A stretch of 64,000 nucleotides of DNA from GWF2-33-9 sp964500435 (GCA_964500435.1 CAZCNL010000007.1:1-64000), one strand, 5' to 3'; counted from the stretch's first letter, positions 45,980-54,919 are shown. Numbers and translations: made by a program. The notes: generated by a model from the letters alone, not told the origin.

Positions 45980-46696
45980 TCCTTTATAATTACCTTTATT
46001 TCTTCATTTTTATCATATACCATCAATCAAATTTAATTTATTTTAAATTTATTTTCAAAAATATTTGGTTATTTAATTTCTTTTTATTATTTTTGTTCAA
46101 GGCATAATGATTGTTCTTTAAAATATATTTTTAATCTTTAAAATATTTATTATAATGCAATGTATGCTAAGAATAAGAATATATCTCACCACAAAATACA
46201 ATAATATCCTTCCCAATATTTTAAAGATGATTAATAATAATAATAATTTACTTGAATTATAATAGTATTGTTCTTTATAATATAATTATTTGTTTATATA
46301 TTATTAATAATTAATTATTATATAATATATTGTATTTATAATTAATTTGTACGTATTTCAAATATAATAGTACGTACTTTTATATTGATAGTATATACTT
46401 TTATATTGTAAGTACGTACTTTTGATTTATAAGTATGTATTTATTTTAACAATGTATGTAATTATTATTTATTAGTACATACTTTTATTATTATAGTATA
46501 TACTTATACTATATAATTATTTATTTATTAATTATCAGTATATGCATATATATTATTAGAACGTGTTAATATATTATAATATTATATTATTTTATTAATA
46601 GTATTTAATTAATATATTTCTTATTGTGAATATAAATATATTTTATATGTTTATATATTATAAATAACTTATTATTAATTAAAAATAGGTGTTATT
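45980..46696. other. Extremely AT-rich 717-bp spacer
   Basis: The longest non-coding stretch of the window is almost entirely A and T, with very few G or C outside the AGTAYRTACT decamers. No reading frame of note and no RNA gene is seen. The right half holds the 21-bp-period array; the left half has low-complexity A/T and two TCTTTAAAATAT copies (46115-46126, 46135-46146). An AGGTG ribosome-site-like element near its right end precedes the orphan ORF. Confidence 0.75.
46348..46620. repeat. 21-bp-period array of AGTAYRTACT dyads
   Basis: Thirteen consecutive 21-bp units begin at 46348, 46369, 46390, 46411, 46432, 46453, 46474, 46495, 46516, 46537, 46558, 46579 and 46600, with no insertion or deletion. 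Most start with a decamer close to the self-complementary AGTAYRTACT: AGTACGTACT (46369, 46411), AGTATATACT (46390, 46495), AGTACATACT (46474), AGTATGTATT, AGTATATGCA, AGAACGTGTT. Units 46516 and 46579 are degenerate. The filler is T/A-rich, near TTTATATTRAT. A further in-phase AGTATTGTTC at 46264 suggests a decayed extension to the left. Twenty-one bp is two helical turns, so all dyads face the same side of the DNA. Confidence 0.85.
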
Positions 46697-47305
46697 ATGC
46701 CATCAAGAGATTATATTCCTTCAAAAGAAGGTGATTTAATTCCATGGACAGAAAATTTTATTACTGTCGCAAATGCAAATCTTGCAACTTTAGGTCTTGC
46801 TACTGCAGATATAACTGCAATGACTACAAAAAAGACTGACTACTCAACGAAATTAAATACTTCAATTGCAAAACAAGCTGAAGCAAAGGCAGCAACAGAA
46901 GCGAAAAATACATCTAAAGATGCATTAATATCAAATATACGTGTGTTGGCAAGACAAATACAAGCAAAACCAGGAGTTCCAGATAATTTGAAAGAACAAT
47001 TAGGGCTTACTGTACCAGATCCAACTCCTTCACCAGGACAGATATATCCTCCTGTTGATTTATCAGGTAATATTGGTGTTGGAGGTCTTGCAAATATTAA
47101 ATGGAACAGAAATAATAATACACACGGAACTACTTTTTTAATAGAATGGAGTAATAATTATGATACAGGATGGAGAATCATAGGTACTACAACCAAAACT
47201 AGTTATGAAACACCATTAACTGAAGCATCTGGACGTAATTATTTTAGAGTTAAAGCTCAAAAAGGTAGTACTGTAACTGAATCTAGCAATATAATAGTTC
47301 TTTAA
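46697..47305 (+). CDS. Orphan helical + fibronectin-III-like protein
   Basis: The 202-residue protein has no signal peptide and no cysteine. Residues 1-105 are helical and Ala/Thr-rich (KQAEAKAATEAKNTSKDALI, then RVLARQIQAKPGVPDNLKEQLGLTVPDP), followed by a Pro-rich hinge (about 107-121). The C-terminal 80 residues are a beta-sandwich like a fibronectin type III module (WNRNNNTHGTTFLIEWS, RNYFRVKAQKG). I recall similar hinge proteins of unknown function, with the Q-x-KPGV-x-LG(L/I)xVPD stretch, in Bacteroidetes/Ignavibacteria, but cannot verify it. It sits alone right after the 21-bp array. Confidence 0.75.
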   Translation: MPSRDYIPSKEGDLIPWTENFITVANANLATLGLATADITAMTTKKTDYSTKLNTSIAKQAEAKAATEAKNTSKDALISNIRVLARQIQAKPGVPDNLKEQLGLTVPDPTPSPGQIYPPVDLSGNIGVGGLANIKWNRNNNTHGTTFLIEWSNNYDTGWRIIGTTTKTSYETPLTEASGRNYFRVKAQKGSTVTESSNIIVL

Positions 47306-47360
47306 ATATTATTATGATTTGAAAATAATTATAAATAATATTAAAATAGATTATATTGAC

Positions 47361-48257
47361 TTAATCATTATCTGGTTCTATAATATCGAATGATATAATT
47401 ACGGGACAATGATCTGAAATCGTTTTAGCCTCTTTCTTATTTAAGAGCTGATAGAAGTTAATTTGATGCAATGAATTGAAAATTACACGCCCGAGAACCG
47501 ATGTGGTAACAACGATATTATCAATATTGTCCCATTTAGGATTTTGACAGCTTTTTAACTCCGCCGTGAGGAACGAAAGCTTCTTATTTATAAGCAAAGG
47601 AGTTAATGTGGGATGAGATTTCCTTAAAGGGTTATCATTAAAGTCCCCAAGTATTATAATATCCTTTTCCTTTGAATACTTTTGTAACGAATCGACCCAA
47701 TTACTAATTGCCGTGGCTTGCTCTTGACGTAATTTATAGCTTTTCTCACGTAATTCATCTGTACTATCATATCTGGAGGTTGATTTTAAGTGCACATTCA
47801 TTAAAATGAAATCGAAATTGCCCTTCTTTACATTTGCAATTAAACCCGGACGTGTTCTTCCGGGTTCAACATTAATTGGCTGGTAATCACCGACAATTCG
47901 AATTTCCAGCTTCGGATTGTAAAGGAAGGCAACGTTTTGCTTTCCCGTACCATTTGCAACAAAAAAGTTGTATCCCTGAAGGTATTCGGTTACCTTTTCA
48001 ATCGCTTTTTCATTCTCCACTTCCTGAAGTGCAATAATATCAGCATTAGTCATATACAAAATCTTTGCAATTTTCTCATAATCATACGAAAAACGTTCCT
48101 TTGTATCATCAATTCCATCACCGAGCCATTCCGTGTTAAAAGTTGCAATCGTAATGGTTTTAGAATCAGGTTCAATTATATATTTATTTGCCTGACAGCC
48201 ACCAAAAAGAACTACAATGAGCAGAAAATGCAATAATTTTATATATTTCATATTCAT
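47361..48257 (-). CDS. Endonuclease/exonuclease/phosphatase-family lipoprotein
   Basis: The 298-residue protein has a lipoprotein signal (Cys21 in FGGC-Q). The EEP fold is clear: ATFNTEWLGDG (Asn), ALQEVENEKA (metal Glu), VHLKSTSRYDS, LGDFNDNPLR (Asp/Asn) and a final SDHCPVIISFD (Asp-His), so all catalytic residues are kept. The substrate (nucleic acid, lipid phosphate or other) cannot be read; secretion to the envelope argues for extracellular nucleic acid or phospholipid. It is last in the GatE-GatD-ProDH run, 10 bp after ProDH. ATG codons at 48257 and 48251 are both possible. Confidence 0.85.
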   Translation of the reverse strand: MNMKYIKLLHFLLIVVLFGGCQANKYIIEPDSKTITIATFNTEWLGDGIDDTKERFSYDYEKIAKILYMTNADIIALQEVENEKAIEKVTEYLQGYNFFVANGTGKQNVAFLYNPKLEIRIVGDYQPINVEPGRTRPGLIANVKKGNFDFILMNVHLKSTSRYDSTDELREKSYKLRQEQATAISNWVDSLQKYSKEKDIIILGDFNDNPLRKSHPTLTPLLINKKLSFLTAELKSCQNPKWDNIDNIVVTTSVLGRVIFNSLHQINFYQLLNKKEAKTISDHCPVIISFDIIEPDND

Positions 48258-48267
48258 AATGATTTAT

Positions 48268-49167
48268 TTATTTATTAATGCCAAATATTGATTTAACGAT
48301 ATGGGATACCATTTGAGGATTTTCCTTTAATCTTCGTGTGGAATACCCAAACCAATCTTCGCCAAAAGGTACATAAACTCGTAAATGATGTCCTTTTTGA
48401 AGCAATTCATTTCTTTTTTCTTCTCTAACACCTAAAAGCATTTGGAATTCATAATCATTTACAGATAAATTACGTCGTTTTATTTCATTTTCAGCATCTT
48501 GAATAAGAGGTTCATCGTGAGTTGCAATACCAATATAAAAATTATTATCAAACATAAGGCGAAGTAGTTTTTTATAATTGTCTCGGATTTCATCTTTACC
48601 TTTAAATGCGATGGAAGGAGATTCATTATAAATGCCTTTACATAAACGCACATTCGGTTTATATTCAATTAAAGATTTAACATCACTTTCCGAACGCTTC
48701 ATATATGCTTGCAAAACAATTCCAACATTATCGAAACCTTCTTGACGTAATTGCTTATAAACTTTTAAAGTAATATCAGTATAAGGAGAATTTTCCATAT
48801 CTAATCTTGCTCTTAACCCATAACTTTTAGCTTTTGCTACAAGATTTTTGATATTTTCGTAACCGAAATCATAATCAATTCCAAGACCAACAGAAGTTGG
48901 TTTAATAGATAGGTATGAATTCAAATTATTAGTGTGTATTGCTTCAATAACTTGATGACATTGCTTTACTTCATGCAATGCTGCATCTTTAGTTTCAACA
49001 AATTCACCAAGAACGTCAATTGTTGACATTCCATTTAACTTCATTAATTCCTTAGTAACTCTTATGGCATCATCTAACGTCGGACCTGCTATATATTTTT
49101 TTGCGAAAACATAAACGAGTGACTTAGGAAATATTGGTAAAACTTTTGCAATTAAATCGCTTAACAT
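48268..49167 (-). CDS. Monofunctional proline dehydrogenase
   Basis: The 299-residue TIM-barrel flavoenzyme of the PRODH family oxidises proline to pyrroline-5-carboxylate, feeding glutamate. Visible landmarks are IKPTSVGLGIDY, ARLDMENSPYTDITL (substrate/FAD strand), VGIVLQAYMKRS, RLCKGIYNES, GIATHDEPL and FQMLLGVREE, ending YVPFGEDWFGYSTRRLKENP. It lacks the P5C dehydrogenase half of PutA, and no separate P5CDH is nearby. It lies 44 bp downstream of gatD on the same strand. Confidence 0.92.
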   Translation of the reverse strand: MLSDLIAKVLPIFPKSLVYVFAKKYIAGPTLDDAIRVTKELMKLNGMSTIDVLGEFVETKDAALHEVKQCHQVIEAIHTNNLNSYLSIKPTSVGLGIDYDFGYENIKNLVAKAKSYGLRARLDMENSPYTDITLKVYKQLRQEGFDNVGIVLQAYMKRSESDVKSLIEYKPNVRLCKGIYNESPSIAFKGKDEIRDNYKKLLRLMFDNNFYIGIATHDEPLIQDAENEIKRRNLSVNDYEFQMLLGVREEKRNELLQKGHHLRVYVPFGEDWFGYSTRRLKENPQMVSHIVKSIFGINK

Positions 49168-49211
49168 TTTTACACCTAAATTTTACATAAAATTGTAATT
49201 TATAGAATCCT

Positions 49212-50600
49212 CTACTTTTTAATAGTAGATATAAATTCTTCAACTTCAGGAATTCCACCTTGGAAAATTAAATAACCATTACTTGGCTCACGTAAAGTCA
49301 TTTCGCCAGCATACGTCGTCAGCATAATTTCTTTTACTTTTTCCAAATCTTGAGTTTGACCAAGAGCCCAACCCAGTTTTACGTAAGCAACTTCTGGTAG
49401 CATATTGGCAAGTGGAATGACACCAAGTTCCATTAAATCTCGACCAGTATCATAAACATACATCTGTGCATAACCCCAAAGAGTTTGAACAGTCATATAA
49501 ACAGCAACTCCCGCTTCTTTAGCTCGTTTCAATGCAGGGTAAAGTGGTTTGTTGACGTGCCCAAGACCTGTTCCAGCAATAACAATGCCTTTATAACCGT
49601 TATCAATCAAAGAATCAATCATATCAGCTTTCATATTCGGATAATAATAAACGATTGTTACTCTGTCGTCAAAATATGGCATTAATTGAAATGATTTATC
49701 ATTCCTTCGACGTTTGTAGTCAGTTCTCAATGGTTTAATCATATTATTATTAATCATTGCTATTGGTATGTCGCCAATTGTTCTAAAAGTTGAACGGTAA
49801 CTAGAGTGCATTTTTCTCACTCTTGTACCTCTATGAAGCAGACCATAAACATCAGATGTTGGACCAAACATACAAACCATCACTTCTGCAATATCACTTT
49901 CAGCAGCGGCTTTTACGGAATGTATTAAATTTAATGCCGCATCTGAACTTGGTCTATCACTTGACCTTTGAGAACCTACCATCACAATAGGTACTGGGGA
50001 ATTTTGTATCATAAACGACAATATTGCTGCTGTATGATGCATTGTGTCAGTTCCATGTCCTATAACAATACCGTCTACACCTCGTTCGATTTCCCTGGCA
50101 ATTGCTTTAGCTGTTCCTATCCATTGATCTGGTCCCATATTTTCACTAAATACGCCATAAAGTTTCTCGGTTTCAAGATTACAAATATCAGCTAATTCTG
50201 GTACAGAACCGTATAATTCGCCGGGTGAAAAGGCTGGTATAACTGCGCCAGTGCGATAGTCTAAACGACTTGCAATTGTTCCACCAGTCCCGAAAAGGAC
50301 AACACGTGGCATCTTTGGTGAATATGGAAATTCTTTTTCAGGTATTTTATAATGTGCTTCTTTACGTCCATTGATTTTTATATCAATAATTTTTTCTGCA
50401 CGGATTCCTATATTATAACCCGTTCTCATTTTTAATACAATATGATTTGGATCAGCTTGCTCTGAGCGAGGCAAAATTAATCCAATAAATGTTGATGTAC
50501 TTGTTTTTAATTCGACATCACTCCAAATATAAGCATTATATTTTTTTAATACTTCGAGTCCTACACCTCGATAACCCTTATAAAGTTCTTTTTCGTCCAT
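49212..50600 (-). CDS. gatD: Glu-tRNA(Gln) amidotransferase subunit D (archaeal type)
   Basis: GatD is the asparaginase-like subunit that releases ammonia for GatE, converting Glu-tRNA(Gln) to Gln-tRNA(Gln). The 462 residues begin with the GatD N-terminal beta-barrel domain (about 1-90), absent from plain L-asparaginases. Then come GTGGTIASRLDYRTGAV (104-120; first nucleophile Thr108) and HGTDTMHHTA (182-191; Thr185, Asp186), and VMVGSQRSSDRPSSDAALN. Length and order match archaeal GatD rather than AnsA. It follows gatE by 24 bp. It uses the same AT-rich codons as its neighbours. Confidence 0.92.
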   Translation of the reverse strand: MDEKELYKGYRGVGLEVLKKYNAYIWSDVELKTSTSTFIGLILPRSEQADPNHIVLKMRTGYNIGIRAEKIIDIKINGRKEAHYKIPEKEFPYSPKMPRVVLFGTGGTIASRLDYRTGAVIPAFSPGELYGSVPELADICNLETEKLYGVFSENMGPDQWIGTAKAIAREIERGVDGIVIGHGTDTMHHTAAILSFMIQNSPVPIVMVGSQRSSDRPSSDAALNLIHSVKAAAESDIAEVMVCMFGPTSDVYGLLHRGTRVRKMHSSYRSTFRTIGDIPIAMINNNMIKPLRTDYKRRRNDKSFQLMPYFDDRVTIVYYYPNMKADMIDSLIDNGYKGIVIAGTGLGHVNKPLYPALKRAKEAGVAVYMTVQTLWGYAQMYVYDTGRDLMELGVIPLANMLPEVAYVKLGWALGQTQDLEKVKEIMLTTYAGEMTLREPSNGYLIFQGGIPEVEEFISTIKK

Positions 50601-50624
50601 TTTTTTCTCGTAAAACTAATAATA

Positions 50625-52550
50625 TTACTTAGTTTGATTATTTATTATTTCATATAATGTTTTACCCGATATTCGTCCACGCAAATTTTTCATAAGTAAA
50701 CCCATTAATATTTTCTTGCTTGCTTCGGGATTAAGCAATTTCATTGACTCTAATTGTGATTTAGCTTCTTTAATTCTTACTTTTAATTCTGATTCACTAC
50801 AAAAGTCCGGCATCAATTCCTCAACAAATTTGCCATTTGCAAGAGATGCCTTAATTGTTTCGAAAAGACCTTCTTTTATTAATTTCCCTTCTTTATAATT
50901 ACGGAAAATTTCTATTAAATCCGCATCTGTAAGTAAATCAAAATTAAAATTCAGTTTCTTTAATCGTTTAGGAAACTCGATTAATACATAAGCAGCGAAT
51001 TTTGGTTCTATTTCTAAGTTTTGAACTAATGTTTGGAAAAGTGTTGAATATCTTGAAATAGCTAATTGATCGGCAATATGCGGCTCAACACCCAATTTAT
51101 TGTAATACTCTAATTTATCCCAAATAGGTTGCGTCATATTCTTTTTTATTCTATCAAATCGCTCTTGTGAAATAACAATTGGAGGCAAATCAGTATCGGG
51201 GTACATACGCTCAGGACCAGGCAAAATTCTCTCGAAACCTGTTGTTCCATCTGCAAGTGCTTGGCGTGTTTCGGAGGGAATACCTACCGTTGCTTCTTTT
51301 GCACGAATAATTATTTCTTTTGCACCTGTTTCAGAGTCGCCATCGTCACCCCAAACGAGAACCATTGTATCATTTTCGTTGGCACCTACAAATTTGCGTA
51401 TTGCACTCCATTCTGATGAAGGCATTGATTCACTCATTGAATCTGAATGTACTATATTTGGTAGTTTAGTTAAACATGCAATAACACGCACTCTGTCTGA
51501 AAATTCTCTTGAAAAATAGGTATCAGTCTGTGTTTGCCAACGTAAAATTCCTTTAAATCCTCTTAAAACTACACATTTTACTTTTAATCCATTTGCAACT
51601 GCTTCATTTATTGGATGGTATCTAGATTTTCGCATTAATTTAGTCACATCATCATATTTTGCTTCGAAACTTTGTTCTGTAATACCACGGCGATGTAGTT
51701 CCTCTCTCAATTTCAACAAATTCCATTGACGCATTGCCTCATTATAAGTTAGCAAAGGAATTAAGTCAATGCGAGGAACACCTTTTATTTCAATTCTTGT
51801 TCCACCTGTAACTGAGACATTAACATCTTGACGAGCTGCACCAATTCCAACTCTTACTTTACCAGTACTACGGACGATTTTGCTTATAATACGATTAACA
51901 TCGGCAACTTCTTGGGGTGTGCGCATCTCAGGTTCTGTAACAGTTTCTATCAATGGCATACCTAATCTGTCTGTGATATAAATTCGCTTATGTCCCACAT
52001 CGCTATACTCTCGACAGGAATCCTCTTCAATAGACATTTGAATTAAATTAATTCTTTTATTTTTGTAAGGTAAAGAACCGCCGACAGATACTATTGCAGT
52101 GCGTTGAAAACCTGTTGGAATACTTCCGTCCAAATATTGTTTACGGGCAATATGAACTTCGTCCACTATATGAGAATTATAAAGCATAGCAATTTCAATG
52201 GCAATATCTAATGCTTGCTCATTCATCATAAATGGCGGTGTGTCATCCATTTCATAAGTGCAAACTGTATCATAATTAATTCGATAAATAATTTCCTTTT
52301 TTGTCTTAAACTCCATCAAAGCCGTACCGTCGTATTCACCAAGTTCGGACAAAGTGGGTCTCATATGCCTTAATATTTCAGCATTATATTTTTCGGAATA
52401 ATGTCCTGCTGGGCATCGACAAAAAAGTTTTTTTTCTGTTAACAATTGCTGATGTACTTCCAAGCCTGATTTAAACCCAACTTTTGCGTAATCTTCAGGC
52501 GTCATCTCATTAAATGGTTTAAAATCGAAATCAGAATAATTAATTTCCAT
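50625..52550 (-). CDS. gatE: Glu-tRNA(Gln) amidotransferase subunit E (archaeal type)
   Basis: GatE is the GatB-related kinase/tRNA-binding subunit of the archaeal GatDE enzyme. From the ATG at 52550 it has 641 residues (the frame runs 18 codons further, over a hydrophobic non-conserved stretch). The cradle domain has VGFKSGLEVHQQL, a partial zinc site FCRCPAGH, and GSIPTGFQRTA and MSIEEDSCREYS. A GAD (AspRS-like) insertion of about 100 residues (about 315-415) interrupts it; this separates GatE from GatB. A YqeY-like tail ends the protein. It heads a minus-strand run into gatD, proline dehydrogenase and the EEP lipoprotein, and is divergent from gap. Confidence 0.93.
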   Translation of the reverse strand: MEINYSDFDFKPFNEMTPEDYAKVGFKSGLEVHQQLLTEKKLFCRCPAGHYSEKYNAEILRHMRPTLSELGEYDGTALMEFKTKKEIIYRINYDTVCTYEMDDTPPFMMNEQALDIAIEIAMLYNSHIVDEVHIARKQYLDGSIPTGFQRTAIVSVGGSLPYKNKRINLIQMSIEEDSCREYSDVGHKRIYITDRLGMPLIETVTEPEMRTPQEVADVNRIISKIVRSTGKVRVGIGAARQDVNVSVTGGTRIEIKGVPRIDLIPLLTYNEAMRQWNLLKLREELHRRGITEQSFEAKYDDVTKLMRKSRYHPINEAVANGLKVKCVVLRGFKGILRWQTQTDTYFSREFSDRVRVIACLTKLPNIVHSDSMSESMPSSEWSAIRKFVGANENDTMVLVWGDDGDSETGAKEIIIRAKEATVGIPSETRQALADGTTGFERILPGPERMYPDTDLPPIVISQERFDRIKKNMTQPIWDKLEYYNKLGVEPHIADQLAISRYSTLFQTLVQNLEIEPKFAAYVLIEFPKRLKKLNFNFDLLTDADLIEIFRNYKEGKLIKEGLFETIKASLANGKFVEELMPDFCSESELKVRIKEAKSQLESMKLLNPEASKKILMGLLMKNLRGRISGKTLYEIINNQTK

Positions 52551-52613
52551 AATTTTAAAAAAAATAAATATAAGAAAAACAAAATTACGAAATAAAATCG
52601 TCAATTAAATTAC

Positions 52614-52644
52614 TTGTTTTATTACAATTGATTTTTTATATTTG
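52614..52644 (+). promoter_or_regulatory. Bacteroidetes-type promoter for gap
   Basis: TTG at 52614-52616, a 20-bp spacer and TATATTTG at 52637-52644 match the -33/-7 consensus. The gap ATG is 44 bp further, behind AAAAGGAG. It lies in the divergent gap/gatE spacer. Confidence 0.65.
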
Positions 52645-52688
52645 AATTTATATTTTTTTCAATTATTTTAAACTAAAAGGAGTTTTAA

Positions 52689-53690
52689 ATGAGCACAAAA
52701 ATAGCAATTAATGGATTTGGAAGAATCGGACGGCTTGTCTTTCGTGAGCTTTTTAAAAGAAAAGCAGATATTGAATTCGTTGGAATTAATGATTTAACAG
52801 ATGCTGTAACACTTGCACATTTGTTTAAATATGACTCAACTCACGGAAAATTTGATGGTGAAGTTTATGCTGAAGACAATAATTTAGTTGTAAATGGAGT
52901 TAAAATACCAATTTCAGCCTCAAAAACTATCGAAGATATTCCTTGGAAAGACCTTGATATAGTAATTGAATCTACTGGTGTTTATACTAAAAAAGTTGAC
53001 CTTGAAAAACATTTAACTTTATTTGGTGCCAAAAAAGTAATTCTTACTGCACCTGCAAAAGATACATTGGACGCAACAGTTGTTTTAGGTGTTAATGATA
53101 ATATTTTAACTGGAAACGAAAAAACTCTTTCCAATGCTTCATGCACAACTAATTGCCTTGCTCCTATGGTTAAAGTATTGAACGATAATTTTAGTGTTGA
53201 AAGTGGTTTTATGGTAACTGTTCACGCATATACAAATGATCAAAGAATATTAGATTTACCGCATAAAGACCTCCGTCGAGCAAGAGCTGCTGCTGTAAAT
53301 ATTATCCCAACAACAACGGGTGCTGCAAAGGCTGTGGGATTAGTTATTCCTGAATTATCTGGAAAACTGAAAGGTTACTCACTTCGAGTTCCTGTGCAAG
53401 ATGGTTCGATTACTGATTTTACTGCAATCTTAAAGAAAAAAGTAACAAAAGAAGAAATTAATGCTGCTATGAAAAATGCAGCCGAATCTTATTTGAAAGG
53501 TATAATGCAATATTCAGAAGAACCTCTTGTTTCAACTGACATTGTTGGTAATCCTCATTCTGTCATTTTCGATTCTGCTTTAACTGATGTTCAAGATAAC
53601 TTCGTTAAAGTCGTTGGTTGGTATGATAATGAATTCGGATATTCTAACCGCATTGTTGATTTAGTTTTAAAAGTTAAAGAACAAATTTAA
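52689..53690 (+). CDS. gap: Glyceraldehyde-3-phosphate dehydrogenase
   Basis: Glycolytic/gluconeogenic enzyme oxidising glyceraldehyde-3-phosphate with NAD. The 333 residues have the Rossmann start KIAINGFGRIGRLVFRE, the catalytic SNASCTTNCLAP (Cys near 152) and WYDNEFGYSNR. GGAG lies before the ATG and a promoter 44 bp upstream. pgk follows by 14 bp, a classic pair. Confidence 0.97.
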   Translation: MSTKIAINGFGRIGRLVFRELFKRKADIEFVGINDLTDAVTLAHLFKYDSTHGKFDGEVYAEDNNLVVNGVKIPISASKTIEDIPWKDLDIVIESTGVYTKKVDLEKHLTLFGAKKVILTAPAKDTLDATVVLGVNDNILTGNEKTLSNASCTTNCLAPMVKVLNDNFSVESGFMVTVHAYTNDQRILDLPHKDLRRARAAAVNIIPTTTGAAKAVGLVIPELSGKLKGYSLRVPVQDGSITDFTAILKKKVTKEEINAAMKNAAESYLKGIMQYSEEPLVSTDIVGNPHSVIFDSALTDVQDNFVKVVGWYDNEFGYSNRIVDLVLKVKEQI

Positions 53691-53704
53691 AATGAGTAAT
53701 TGAA

Positions 53705-54895
53705 ATGATTAAATCAATTAATGACACATCGTTCAAATACAAAAAAGTCTTAGTCAGAGTGGATTTTAATGTCCCATTAGACGATAATTTAAATGTAACT
53801 GATGATATGCGGGTTGTTGCAAGTTTGCCAACAATTGATAAAATCATCAAAGATGGCGGTATTCCTATTTTAATTTCGCACCTTGGACGACCAAAAGGTA
53901 AACCGAATCTTAAGTATTCATTAAAACCCGTCGCCAATTTATTAAAAGAAAAATATAGATATAATGTGATTTTTGCTGAAGATTGTATTGGCGATTTAGC
54001 CCTCAACGCAGTCAACTCTGCCAAAACTGGCGATATTGTTTTATTGGAAAACTTGAGATTCTATGCTGGAGAAGAAGAAAATTCTCCTGATTTTGCAAAA
54101 CAATTAGCAGAATTAGCCGACGTTTATGTCAATGATGCCTTCGGTACCGCTCACCGTGCTCATGCAAGCACCGAAGGTGTTACACATTATTTCACTGAGA
54201 AATATGCCGGACTGTTGATGCAAAAAGAATTAAAATATCTTGGTGAAGCCTTGAATAGTCCTAAAAAGCCATTTGTTGCAATAATTGGTGGTGCAAAAAT
54301 TTCAGGTAAAATCGATGTTTTGAACAATTTGCTTAATAAGTGCGACTCCATTTTGATTGGTGGCGGTATGATGTTCACTTTTTTAAAATCTCAAGACAAA
54401 AAAATCGGCAAATCATTACTTGAAGAAGATAAAATCGAAATTGCAAAAGATCTCATCCAAGCCGCAAAAGATGCTAATGTTAGATTGATTTTGCCTGTCG
54501 ATGTTGTCATTGCAAATGAATTCAATAATGAAGCAGACACATCAACAGTAAGTGTTGATAATATTCCTGAAGATGCAATCGGAATGGACATTGGAACTGA
54601 TACAGTCGAATTATTTAAAAATGAAATACTTAAAGCAAAAACTGTATTTTGGAATGGTCCGATGGGAGTTTTCGAAATGCCTAATTTTGCAAAAGGAACA
54701 TTTGCAATTGCTGATGCACTCAAATCTGCAACTGAAAATGGAGCAATTACTGTTGTTGGTGGTGGTGATTCAGCTTCTGCGATAAACTCTCTTGGCTATG
54801 AAAAGTATATTTCTCACGTTTCAACTGGCGGAGGAGCTTCTTTAGAATTTATCGAAGGAAAAGAATTACCAGGTGTTAAAGCATTAGAAGTTTAA
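53705..54895 (+). CDS. pgk: Phosphoglycerate kinase
   Basis: Transfers phosphate from 1,3-bisphosphoglycerate to ADP. The 396 residues are standard: KVLVRVDFNVPLD, ILISHLGRPKG, LLENLRFYAGEEEN, VNDAFGTAHRAHAS, the nucleotide site IIGGAKISGKID, VFWNGPMGVFE and the C-terminal GGGDSASAINSLG / HVSTGGGASLEF. Likely co-transcribed with gap; a hairpin follows. Confidence 0.97.
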   Translation: MIKSINDTSFKYKKVLVRVDFNVPLDDNLNVTDDMRVVASLPTIDKIIKDGGIPILISHLGRPKGKPNLKYSLKPVANLLKEKYRYNVIFAEDCIGDLALNAVNSAKTGDIVLLENLRFYAGEEENSPDFAKQLAELADVYVNDAFGTAHRAHASTEGVTHYFTEKYAGLLMQKELKYLGEALNSPKKPFVAIIGGAKISGKIDVLNNLLNKCDSILIGGGMMFTFLKSQDKKIGKSLLEEDKIEIAKDLIQAAKDANVRLILPVDVVIANEFNNEADTSTVSVDNIPEDAIGMDIGTDTVELFKNEILKAKTVFWNGPMGVFEMPNFAKGTFAIADALKSATENGAITVVGGGDSASAINSLGYEKYISHVSTGGGASLEFIEGKELPGVKALEV

Positions 54896-54919
54896 TTAAT
54901 TTCTTTAATTATTCCAAAA

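Noticed and set aside
46348..46620. The 21-bp repeats as a coding heptad repeat (21 = 7 codons)
   Set aside because: The frames I translated across several units contain stop codons, and no long frame exists in the spacer.
46348..46620. CRISPR array
   Set aside because: The repeat unit is only about 10 bp, spacers are low-complexity A/T, and no cas gene is present.
52551..52604. Longer GatE start with a hydrophobic N-terminal stretch
   Set aside because: GatE is a soluble cytoplasmic enzyme; the extra 18 residues are not conserved and an ATG follows at 52550.
54391..54723. Long antisense frame inside pgk
   Set aside because: It is a shadow of pgk with no ribosome site and no recognisable family.
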